Assembly: GCA_946885915.1 (NCBI GenBank)
Contig: CAMPHF010000016.1
Location: 1 to 23,484, forward strand
DNA length: 23,484 nt
Direction of reading: 5' to 3'
Source: an uncultured Idiomarina sp.
GTDB taxonomy: Bacteria > Pseudomonadota > Gammaproteobacteria > Enterobacterales > Alteromonadaceae
Positions 17,766-23,484 of the stretch are shown here, in pieces (the first letter of the stretch is position 1; every line of letters starts with the position of its first letter). A program made the position numbers and the translations under genes. Below the pieces are notes generated by a model that worked only from the letters and a program-made list of their open reading frames with translations, made no database searches and was not told the origin of the DNA.

Positions 17766-18335
17766 ATGGCAAATTACAGTACCAGTGAATTCAAAGCCGG
17801 CTTAAAAATTATGCAAGATGGTGAGCCGTGCAACATTTTAGAAAACGAAATGGTAAAGCCGGGCAAAGGCCAAGCATTCAACCGGGTCAAAATTCGTAAA
17901 CTTATTAGTGGCAAAGTGGTAGAGAAGACCTTCAAGTCTGGTGATTCGGTAGAAGGCGCGGACGTGCTGGACATCGATATGGCCTACTTGTACAACGATG
18001 GCGAGTTCTGGCACTTCATGAATAACGATTCGTTTGAACAGCTTGCCGCTGATGCGAAAGCAGTTGGCGACACGGTGAAGTGGTTGGTCGAGCAAAACAT
18101 TTGTACGCTGACATTATGGAACGGCAATCCAATTGCGGTTTCTCCGCCTAACTTTGTTGAGCTAGAAATTACCGAAACTGATCCTGGTTTGAAAGGTGAT
18201 ACGGCCGGAACGGGTGGCAAGCCTGCTACACTTTCTACTGGCGCAGTTGTTCGGGTGCCACTTTTCGTGCAAATTGGTGAAGTGATCAAAGTCGATACGC
18301 GTTCAGGCGAATACGTGTCGCGCGTACAGAAGTAA
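17766..18335 (+). CDS. efp: Translation elongation factor P
   Basis: EF-P enters the ribosomal E site and relieves stalling at polyproline. The product is 189 residues (E. coli 188), with three beta-barrel domains. The KOW-like N-terminal domain begins [21 protein letters not shown] and places the modified lysine at K34 in [13 protein letters not shown]. Conserved segments [16 protein letters not shown] and, in the C-terminal domain, [43 protein letters not shown] are intact. The start at 17766 is fixed by GAGG upstream; an in-frame ATG 14 codons earlier overlaps the -10 box. EpmA and EpmB encoded next door should beta-lysylate K34. Confidence 0.98.
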   Translation: MANYSTSEFKAGLKIMQDGEPCNILENEMVKPGKGQAFNRVKIRKLISGKVVEKTFKSGDSVEGADVLDIDMAYLYNDGEFWHFMNNDSFEQLAADAKAVGDTVKWLVEQNICTLTLWNGNPIAVSPPNFVELEITETDPGLKGDTAGTGGKPATLSTGAVVRVPLFVQIGEVIKVDTRSGEYVSRVQK

Positions 18336-18372
18336 CTAGTCAACTGCGGCTATGTCGCGCTCGGAGGTACGA

Positions 18373-18807
18373 GTGGGAAGTCCTCGAGGTAGCTTTCAGG
18401 TTCAAACCTTTGGCCAGATTTTATGGATCACCGTAACCGGCGCTATCAACCGTCGGTTTGCGGAAACCTATCGCGATGGCATTATGGAGGCGGCTGGACC
18501 GCTTATTGACAGCCCATGGATCCGCATTACCGATATTCGGGGCTGGCAGCTAGGTGGCCCCGAAGTTATCCCACCGCTGCACGATTTAATGCTTTGGTGT
18601 GAGCAACATGAGCTCAGTCATAGCATTAACATAGTGTCGCTACCGCATTTGCAAACCTACATGCTGAATCAGATGATGGCCAACATCCCACGGCGCTCGG
18701 TTCGGCATTTGGTTGAAGATGAAAACCAGACACTCGCACTTATACGCCAGTTGGGTTATGCCGAGGAGGCGAGTGCAGTCGAAACCTACCTTGAGCAGTT
18801 GAAGTAA
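18373..18807 (+). CDS. STAS/SpoIIAA-like small protein, unknown, between efp and epmA
   Basis: About 144 soluble residues if translation starts at the GTG at 18373, which has GGAGG five bases upstream. An in-frame ATG at 18352 lacks any RBS. The apparent order is strand (FQVQTFGQILWITVTG), helix (RRFAETYRDGIMEAAG), strand (WIRITDIRGW), helix (VIPPLHDLMLWCEQH), strand (SINIVSLP), helix and a final helix (NQTLALIRQLGY). This resembles the alternating STAS or SpoIIAA-like fold, and I give that only as a fold-level guess. There is no signal peptide or membrane segment. It starts 37 bp after efp, and its TAA overlaps the epmA ATG by one base, so it is translationally coupled to epmA. That places it in the EF-P modification operon without a known role. 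Confidence 0.8.
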   Translation: MGSPRGSFQVQTFGQILWITVTGAINRRFAETYRDGIMEAAGPLIDSPWIRITDIRGWQLGGPEVIPPLHDLMLWCEQHELSHSINIVSLPHLQTYMLNQMMANIPRRSVRHLVEDENQTLALIRQLGYAEEASAVETYLEQLK

Positions 18808-19826
18808 TGAGTGAGACCAGCTGGTTGCCGTTCGGGTTAACTGAACCCAATCCTCAGTTGGTGCGCGAACGACTTCGGCAACGCGCGCAGTTGGTGCAGC
18901 GCATCCGCCAATTTTTCCAAAACCGAGATGTGGTCGAGGTAGATACGCCGGCGCTCAGCCAATACGGTGTTTCAGACTTACATGTACATAATTGGTGCGC
19001 GTTTGCGCCCAGTGCCACGCAAGCTAATTCAGCATCATCGCTGCCGCCGCTAAAGTACCTGCAAACCTCCCCTGAATATGCAATGAAGCGCCTATTAGCG
19101 GCGGGCTCGGGTGACATCTATCAACTCGCCCGGGTGTTTAGGGATGACCCGAGTGGGCGGCATCATAATCCCGAGTTTACCCTGTTGGAGTGGTATCGCA
19201 TCGGCTATAACATGAGGCAGCTCATGACTGAGGTCGATGAGTTTTTGCAGGCTATGTTGAATTGCCAGCCCGCCCAACAAGTAAGCTATCAAGCGCTGTT
19301 CGAGCAGTATTTACAAGTTGACCCGCTTGCTGATGTGAGTGGTAAACAGTTACGCGATCGGCTGCGCGAAATAGCTCATGTTGCTGAGCTTGCAGCCCAA
19401 GAAACCAATCCTACAACCTTACAGCAACTAGCCATGGCATTGGTGATTGAACCAGAGTTAGCCAACGGCCCACCTACTTTAGTGTTCAATTTTCCGGTTG
19501 CTCAGGCAGCTCTGGCGCGGGCGGATGCAGAGGATGCGCGGGTCGCGAATCGGTTTGAGCTGTATTACCGTGGTATTGAGCTTGCCAATGGCTTCGCTGA
19601 ATTAACTGATGCGGACGAGCAGGCGCGCCGATTTGCCGAAGATAATCAGGCCCGACAGGCGCATGATTTAGTGCCCATGGCGGCCGATAAACGATTGTTG
19701 CAAGCCTTGGCGGCCGGGCTTCCAACCTGTGCGGGGGTTGCATTGGGGATTGATAGGCTGCTGTTACTTGCACTCGGTTTAGACCACATTCAAGCCGTGC
19801 AAACCTTCAATAGCGCTAACGCGTGA
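18807..19826 (+). CDS. epmA: EF-P--(R)-beta-lysine ligase EpmA
   Basis: EpmA (GenX/PoxA/YjeA) is a paralogue of the class II lysyl-tRNA synthetase catalytic core. It activates (R)-beta-lysine with ATP and attaches it to EF-P K34. The 339-residue product lacks an anticodon-binding domain, as expected (E. coli 325). Motif 1 is near VVEVDTPALSQYGVSDLHV; QTSPEYAMKRLL sits at 86-97; motif 2 is FRDDPSGRHHNPEFTLLEWYR at 111-131; ELANGFAEL and motif 3 GVALGIDRLLLLALG at 310-324 complete the active site. The RN[ED]E of many members is RDD here, a small deviation. The start overlaps the previous stop as TAATG. Confidence 0.96.
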   Translation: MSETSWLPFGLTEPNPQLVRERLRQRAQLVQRIRQFFQNRDVVEVDTPALSQYGVSDLHVHNWCAFAPSATQANSASSLPPLKYLQTSPEYAMKRLLAAGSGDIYQLARVFRDDPSGRHHNPEFTLLEWYRIGYNMRQLMTEVDEFLQAMLNCQPAQQVSYQALFEQYLQVDPLADVSGKQLRDRLREIAHVAELAAQETNPTTLQQLAMALVIEPELANGPPTLVFNFPVAQAALARADAEDARVANRFELYYRGIELANGFAELTDADEQARRFAEDNQARQAHDLVPMAADKRLLQALAAGLPTCAGVALGIDRLLLLALGLDHIQAVQTFNSANA

Positions 19827-19851
19827 TCGCGAAATCTTATTTATGCGTAAC

Positions 19852-19880
19852 TTGTCAGTAAGGAAATGTTGTTATATTAT
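19852..19880 (+). promoter_or_regulatory. strong sigma-70 promoter of the MerC-family gene
   Basis: TTGTCA at 19852-19857 (5/6) and TATTAT at 19875-19880 (5/6) are separated by exactly 17 bp. Transcription should start near 19887, giving a leader of roughly 22 nt that holds the RBS. The -10 lies inside a perfect inverted repeat. Confidence 0.75.
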
Positions 19881-19884
19881 AACA
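19870..19884. promoter_or_regulatory. Zur-box-like operator
   Basis: A perfect 7-1-7 inverted repeat, TGTTATA-T-TATAACA, overlaps the promoter -10. The core GTTATA-N-TATAAC equals the centre of the zinc-uptake regulator (Zur) box known in Gammaproteobacteria, and the right arm continues with CAT. Binding here would block RNA polymerase. Zur assignment is inferred from the motif only. Confidence 0.65.
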
Positions 19885-19908
19885 TCACTTGATTGATAGG
19901 GTGACGCC

Positions 19909-20283
19909 ATGCAAGACGTAAAATCATTAGACAAAGCTGGAATGTGGGTGACCGCTTTATGCGCCATTCATTGCCTGCTATTGCCTGTTATTTTGCCAAT
20001 GCTATCGCTGATCGGCTTGTCTTTTATTGGCGCCGAAACCCTTGAACGAACCATTCTGGGAACCAGTATTTTGCTGGGGTCTATCGCGCTCAGTATCGGT
20101 ACCCGTCAACACAGTCGCATTTATCCAATTGGCTTATTGCTGGCTGGTGGCTTTATTTACTTCCAAAAAGATGCGCTTGGTGCGTGGGGCGAACCTGTCA
20201 TTATTTTGTTCGGTGCAGGCTTAATTATCGCTGCGCACTGGGTCAACCTTCGGCTATTACGCGCTCGCGCCGCGGCGCTCTAA
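19909..20283 (+). CDS. MerC-family inner-membrane protein, probably zinc-regulated
   Basis: The 124-residue protein has about four hydrophobic segments: WVTALCAIHCLLLPVILPML, a second around IGLSFIGAETLERTILGTSI, one around IYPIGLLLAGGFIYF, and the last around PVIILFGAGLIIAAHWV. It matches the MerC family layout, with two cysteines in the first helix (C18 and C22, CAIHC), as in metal-binding MerC. Tn21 MerC takes up mercuric ions, but no merR, merA, merT or merP is nearby. A Zur-like operator covers the promoter. A role in zinc uptake or zinc-starvation response is therefore a better inference than mercury resistance. AGGG lies ahead of the ATG. The 3' end overlaps the convergent trmA by 27 bp. 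Confidence 0.8.
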   Translation: MQDVKSLDKAGMWVTALCAIHCLLLPVILPMLSLIGLSFIGAETLERTILGTSILLGSIALSIGTRQHSRIYPIGLLLAGGFIYFQKDALGAWGEPVIILFGAGLIIAAHWVNLRLLRARAAAL

Positions 20284-21390
20284 CCACACGCCTGCTTCCA
20301 TATGTTCAGTGTACGGGAATTGGTCGAACAGAGCTGCCCGCGCTAACCTATGAGTTTGGCTCAACACCGCTAAATTATCGACTAAAGTGTCCGGGTTGCA
20401 GGATATATATAAAATCTGATCATATTGCTGCACCATCTTCACGGTTGCGTCATCCAAACCCGCACGGGGTGGATCTACCAATACCGTTTTACAGTTAAAC
20501 GAACTGACGTCCGCTTCATCGGCGCGTTGTGATTTAAGCTCGTTCCGCATCACCGCACTAAACTCTTCGGCAGACATGCGCAGCATGGTTACGTTATCAA
20601 TCTGATTAAGGCGAATATTATCGCGCGCTGAATGAACGGAAACTTTGCTTATTTCGGTTGCCAACACGCGTCGAAAATTCTGTGCAAGCGGCAAGCTAAA
20701 ATTGCCGTTGCCACAATAAAGCTCCAATAAATCTGAACGCTTATCGAGAGTCGCCGTTTGTGCCAGGGCCCACTCCAGCATACTCACGTTAATAGCCGCG
20801 TTCGGTTGGGTAAAACTATTTTCCACCTGGGTAAATAGGTACGGACGACCATCAATCACTAAGCGTTCGGTAACAAAATCCTCACCCATGATTTTCTTTT
20901 GCTTGCGTGCGCGACCAATAATCCCAACTTTCGCCACCCCAAGTTGTTGGGTGAGTTGTTGTTGCAGAACTTCGGCCGCAGCCTCCCACTTTTCATCCAA
21001 CTGCCGATGGTAAAGGAGGCTGATCACGATTTCATTGCTCACTGAGGTAAGAAAATCAACCTGAAACAGTTTTTGCCTGAGTTGCGGCTGGTCGAGAATG
21101 AGTTGACGAAGTGTGTGCATTGCTCGATTGAGCAGCTGACTACCCGGTAAAAACGTATCAATACGAATTTTCTCACGGGTTTGAGGATCGAACATGATGT
21201 AGTAGAGATCGTCGCCTTCATGCCACACTCTAAATTCAGCGCGCATCCGATAGTGTAGCTTTGGTGAGGCATACACATCCAAAGGTGGTGTGCCGCTATC
21301 GAAAAACGGCGCAAGCTTGGCCGTTAACCGCTGCTTTTTCTCATCTAGCTGAATGTCATATTGCGCTGGGTTAATGGTTTCGTGTGTCAT
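20257..21390 (-). CDS. trmA: tRNA (uracil-5-)-methyltransferase TrmA
   Basis: TrmA makes m5U54 (ribothymidine) in the T loop of tRNA with SAM; it also modifies tmRNA in E. coli. The 377-residue product (E. coli 366) shows YRMRAEFRVWHEGDDLYYIMFD, QVENSFTQPNAAINVSMLEWA, the SAM motif ELYCGNGNFSLPLA, VDPPRAGLDD, the catalytic-cysteine motif YISCNPDTL and FDQFPYTEHMEAGV. The start is placed at 21390, where the protein aligns with E. coli. A longer frame begins at 21480, but a candidate promoter lies within that extension, so it is probably untranslated. The gene is convergent with the MerC gene and overlaps it by 27 bp. Confidence 0.96.
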   Translation of the reverse strand: MTHETINPAQYDIQLDEKKQRLTAKLAPFFDSGTPPLDVYASPKLHYRMRAEFRVWHEGDDLYYIMFDPQTREKIRIDTFLPGSQLLNRAMHTLRQLILDQPQLRQKLFQVDFLTSVSNEIVISLLYHRQLDEKWEAAAEVLQQQLTQQLGVAKVGIIGRARKQKKIMGEDFVTERLVIDGRPYLFTQVENSFTQPNAAINVSMLEWALAQTATLDKRSDLLELYCGNGNFSLPLAQNFRRVLATEISKVSVHSARDNIRLNQIDNVTMLRMSAEEFSAVMRNELKSQRADEADVSSFNCKTVLVDPPRAGLDDATVKMVQQYDQILYISCNPDTLVDNLAVLSQTHRLARAALFDQFPYTEHMEAGVWLERRGASA

Positions 21391-21451
21391 AGGGTACTCG
21401 TCAGCTAATGTATTGCGGTTAAAGGCATGCGCGCCTGTCATGCGGGCCGCA

Positions 21452-21480
21452 ATTGTAGATGGTTCCGCCCCAAAGTCCAA
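21452..21480 (-). promoter_or_regulatory. candidate sigma-70 promoter of trmA
   Basis: On the minus strand TTGGAC (21480-21475) and TACAAT (21457-21452) are 17 bp apart. Transcription would begin near 21445, about 55 nt before the chosen trmA start and inside the longer open frame, which argues against the 30-residue N-terminal extension. Confidence 0.45.
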
Positions 21481-21646
21481 TGCCCTTATTGGTCTAGCTT
21501 ATCCCCACCACCTAGTGCTCAACTAAAATGTAAAAAAGTTTGTGTAAATGTTTCCAAATATGTCAAAAGTTGTGTTACAAATATTTTGCTGATTGATTAT
21601 TAAGCAGTTCCTTCGGCCAACTAAATCGAAGCAGTCGAGTACTAGC

Positions 21647-21652
21647 TATAAT
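21647..21652 (+). promoter_or_regulatory. candidate -10 box of the S8 protease gene
   Basis: A perfect TATAAT lies 24 nt before the protease start codon. No clear -35 is found at 16-18 bp, and the leader would be only about 18 nt, so another promoter in the A/T-rich region 21520-21600 is also possible. Confidence 0.35.
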
Positions 21653-21676
21653 TACAACAACAAAAAAGGTCAATTC

Positions 21677-23293
21677 ATGTCTTTTAAAACTTCACTTCAA
21701 TTAAGTGCCATCGCCCTGGCTGTTGCGGCCGCATCATTTGCTGCCCAAGCGGCAACTAAAGAGCGCGTCATTATTGGCTTTAAACCTGGTTCTGCAGCGC
21801 AAGTAGAGCGTGCAGTGCGAGCTGTAGGTGGTGAGAAACACGTTGATTTAGCCAACTTTGATGCAGTCGCTGTGTCAGTTCCTGCGCAGGCACTGAAAGG
21901 TCTACAGAATAACCCTAATGTCCTTTATGTAGAGGAAGATACACCGCGTTATTTAATGAGCACTGAATTTGAACCGGGTAAGCCATACGGTATTAGTATG
22001 GTGCAAGCAGATCAGGTCACTGATGGTGCTGCCGGTAACCGCACCGTTTGTATTATCGATTCAGGTTATGATTTAGGCCATCCCGACTTACAGACCAGCG
22101 GCGTAACTGGCGAATTTGATAGCGGCTCTGGTAATTGGTATACCGACGAGAACGGGCACGGCACTCACGTGGCCGGTACTATCGCGGCCCTTGCCAATGG
22201 TGAAGGTGTTGTCGGTGTATTACCTAACGGCAATATCAATCTACATATCGTGAAAGTGTTTGGTGCAGATGGCTGGAGTTATTCATCATCTTTAGTTGCC
22301 GCGGCTGACGAATGTGCTAGCTATGGTGCGGATGTGATTAACATGAGCTTGGGTGGCTCACGTGCCAATCGCACTGAAGATCGAGCTTTTGCTCAATTGA
22401 ATAGTCAAGGCGTGTTAAGCATTGCCGCAGCGGGTAATGACGGTAACACGCGTGATTCTTACCCTGCATCTTATGATTCTGTGGTATCTGTGGCCGCCAT
22501 TGATGCGAATGAAGTGGTAGCAAGTTTCTCTCAACAAACTGCACAAGTAGAACTTGCCGGGCCGGGCGTGTCAGTGTTGTCATCAGTTCCTCGCGGAACT
22601 GGAGAGCGCACTGGGTTAACCGTTGCAGGTATTGCTTATGACGCGTTAGCAATGGATGGAACGCCGTTTGCAGCTGCTACTGGTTCGGTAGTGGATTGCG
22701 GTCTTGGTGACTCAACCTGCCAAGGAGCACAAGGAAACATCTGTTTAATCGAGCGCGGTGGTGTAAGTTTTGCTGAGAAGGTGCAAGCCTGTGAAGCAGG
22801 TGGTGGCACTGGCGCTGTTGTTTATAACAATGAAGCAGGTCCGTTATTGGGTACGCTAGGTGAAGTTGCGACTAGTATTCCATCGGTTGGCGTAAGTGAT
22901 ACTGATGGCGCGGCACTATTAGCGCAAGTAGGCGCAAGTGCGACTGTTGCGGTAGAAGTGAGCGACTGGGCCTTCTTTGATGGCACTTCAATGGCGACAC
23001 CTCACGTAGTCGGCGTTGCTGCCCTCGTTTGGAGCCAATTCCCGACTTGTACTAATACCGAGATCCGTTCAGCGTTAGCAGCAACTGCGAAAGATTTGGG
23101 TACTGCTGGTCGTGACAATGCTTATGGCCATGGCTTAGTGCAGGCGAAAACAGCGGTTGATTATTTAGCGGCCAATGGTTGTGGTGGTAGCACGGGCGGC
23201 GACACCGGTGGCGATACTGGTGGCGACACGGGTGGTACTACGCCTGGCAATGGCGGCGGTAAAGGTGGCGGTAAAGGCGGTAAGAATAACTAA
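21677..23293 (+). CDS. Secreted subtilisin-like S8 serine protease with PA domain
   Basis: A 538-residue preproprotease. The signal peptide ends at AQA (residue 25), then an inhibitor I9-type propeptide spans about 29-93 (RVIIGFKPGS to VLYVEEDTPRY). The peptidase S8 domain carries the catalytic triad D128 (CIIDSGYD), H161 (ENGHGTHVAGT) and S438 (FDGTSMATPHV), with oxyanion N254 (AAGND). A protease-associated (PA) domain is inserted at about 315-428, before the catalytic Ser. The C-terminus is a Gly-rich tail with GGDT repeats and then Gly/Lys (GGGKGGGKGGKNN), with no PPC, P-domain or membrane anchor. The start at 21677 is chosen because it begins the signal peptide and has AAAGGT upstream; a frame opening at 21593 adds 28 unlikely residues. 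Probably an extracellular nutrient-scavenging protease. Confidence 0.93.
   Translation: MSFKTSLQLSAIALAVAAASFAAQAATKERVIIGFKPGSAAQVERAVRAVGGEKHVDLANFDAVAVSVPAQALKGLQNNPNVLYVEEDTPRYLMSTEFEPGKPYGISMVQADQVTDGAAGNRTVCIIDSGYDLGHPDLQTSGVTGEFDSGSGNWYTDENGHGTHVAGTIAALANGEGVVGVLPNGNINLHIVKVFGADGWSYSSSLVAAADECASYGADVINMSLGGSRANRTEDRAFAQLNSQGVLSIAAAGNDGNTRDSYPASYDSVVSVAAIDANEVVASFSQQTAQVELAGPGVSVLSSVPRGTGERTGLTVAGIAYDALAMDGTPFAAATGSVVDCGLGDSTCQGAQGNICLIERGGVSFAEKVQACEAGGGTGAVVYNNEAGPLLGTLGEVATSIPSVGVSDTDGAALLAQVGASATVAVEVSDWAFFDGTSMATPHVVGVAALVWSQFPTCTNTEIRSALAATAKDLGTAGRDNAYGHGLVQAKTAVDYLAANGCGGSTGGDTGGDTGGDTGGTTPGNGGGKGGGKGGKNN
23195..23242 (+). repeat. 12-bp tandem repeats encoding GGDT units
   Basis: Three consecutive codon-level repeats of Gly-Gly-Asp-Thr (residues 507-518) and a degenerate fourth unit GGTT form a linker at the protease C-terminus. 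Third-base differences between units show the array is not a very recent expansion. Confidence 0.85.
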
Positions 23294-23321
23294 CAGCTAC
23301 TTCTTTCCTTAAAAAGCCTTT

Positions 23322-23346
23322 AAGCCCACTTCGGTGGGCTTTTTTG
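23322..23346 (+). terminator. intrinsic terminator of the S8 protease gene
   Basis: An 8-bp stem, AAGCCCAC at 23322-23329 with GTGGGCTT at 23334-23341, is closed by a TTCG tetraloop and followed by a run of T, 28 nt after the stop codon. Confidence 0.95.
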
Positions 23347-23439
23347 TTAGTAAAGTTAACATCTCAGGCCTATTTTAATGCAGGTTGACCAACAATTAAG
23401 CAGTCAGCAAAAAAACACCTAGAAATGATAAAAAGGCGC

Positions 23440-23467
23440 TTGACGGCGCAAGTTAAACGTCTAAAAT
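23440..23467 (+). promoter_or_regulatory. stable-RNA-type promoter reading out of the window
   Basis: TTGACG at 23440-23445 and TAAAAT at 23462-23467 are 16 bp apart. The -10 is followed by a GC-rich discriminator (GCGCCCC), and A-rich tracts upstream (23409-23437) could be an UP element. This layout is typical of rRNA or tRNA promoters under stringent control. The transcript lies beyond the right edge, so the gene cannot be named. Confidence 0.7.
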
Positions 23468-23484
23468 GCGCCCCACGTTCGAGG

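Noticed and set aside
19909..20283. Mercury resistance determinant
   Set aside because: Only a MerC-family protein is present; merR, merA, merT and merP are absent, and the operator looks like a Zur box.
21391..21480. 30-residue N-terminal extension of TrmA
   Set aside because: A plausible promoter lies within it, and E. coli TrmA aligns from the later ATG.
23195..23242. CRISPR-like or satellite array
   Set aside because: The repeats are in-frame 12-bp units coding a Gly-rich protein linker, with no spacers.

Overview
The window is a chromosomal segment of a Gammaproteobacterium. The gene content and order (aroQ-accB-accC-prmA-dusB-fis-purH-purD, cutA-dsbD, groES-groEL, epmB/efp/epmA, maoP) and the protein sequences fit a marine Alteromonadales lineage, most likely near Idiomarina/Pseudidiomarina. 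That placement is inference from remembered synteny and protein resemblance. The region is mostly conserved housekeeping DNA: I see no phage, insertion sequence, CRISPR array or toxin-antitoxin module. No gene-free stretch exceeds 300 bases; the longest, between groEL and the DUF3016 gene, is about 225.

Layout. 1-150: the end of a tRNA cluster, with one truncated and one complete tRNA-Gly(GCC). 309-674 (+): maoP. 611-10038 (-): an EAL-CBS-GGDEF cyclic-di-GMP protein, purD, an exported methyltransferase-like protein, purH, fis, dusB, prmA and accC. This continues upstream through accB and aroQ to 11027, and then dsbD and cutA to 13407. 13478-15620 (+): the groES-groEL heat-shock operon, with a sigma-32-type promoter and a strong terminator. 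15782-16288 (+): a secreted DUF3016 protein, tail to tail with a small unknown gene (-). 16639-19826: the EF-P module, with epmB (-) divergent from efp, a STAS-like small gene and epmA (+). 19852-20283 (+): a MerC-family membrane protein under a promoter overlapped by a Zur-like palindrome. 20257-21390 (-): trmA. 21677-23293 (+): a secreted S8 protease. 23440-23484: a stable-RNA-type promoter that fires out of the window.

How genes work together. aroQ, accB and accC serve chorismate and fatty-acid synthesis and are cotranscribed with prmA. dusB-fis is the classical tRNA-modification/nucleoid-protein operon. purH and purD act in purine synthesis but are separated by an exported methyltransferase-like gene, and each has a terminator hairpin directly ahead of its ribosome binding site. 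EpmA and EpmB beta-lysylate EF-P at Lys34; EpmC is not in the window.

Best leads for something new: the STAS-like gene translationally coupled to epmA inside the EF-P module; the putative Zur-controlled MerC protein; the exported SAM-methyltransferase-fold protein between purH and purD; the hairpins ahead of purH and purD; and the c-di-GMP gene whose 3' end reads antisense through the maoP terminator. I found no clearly undescribed multi-gene system.
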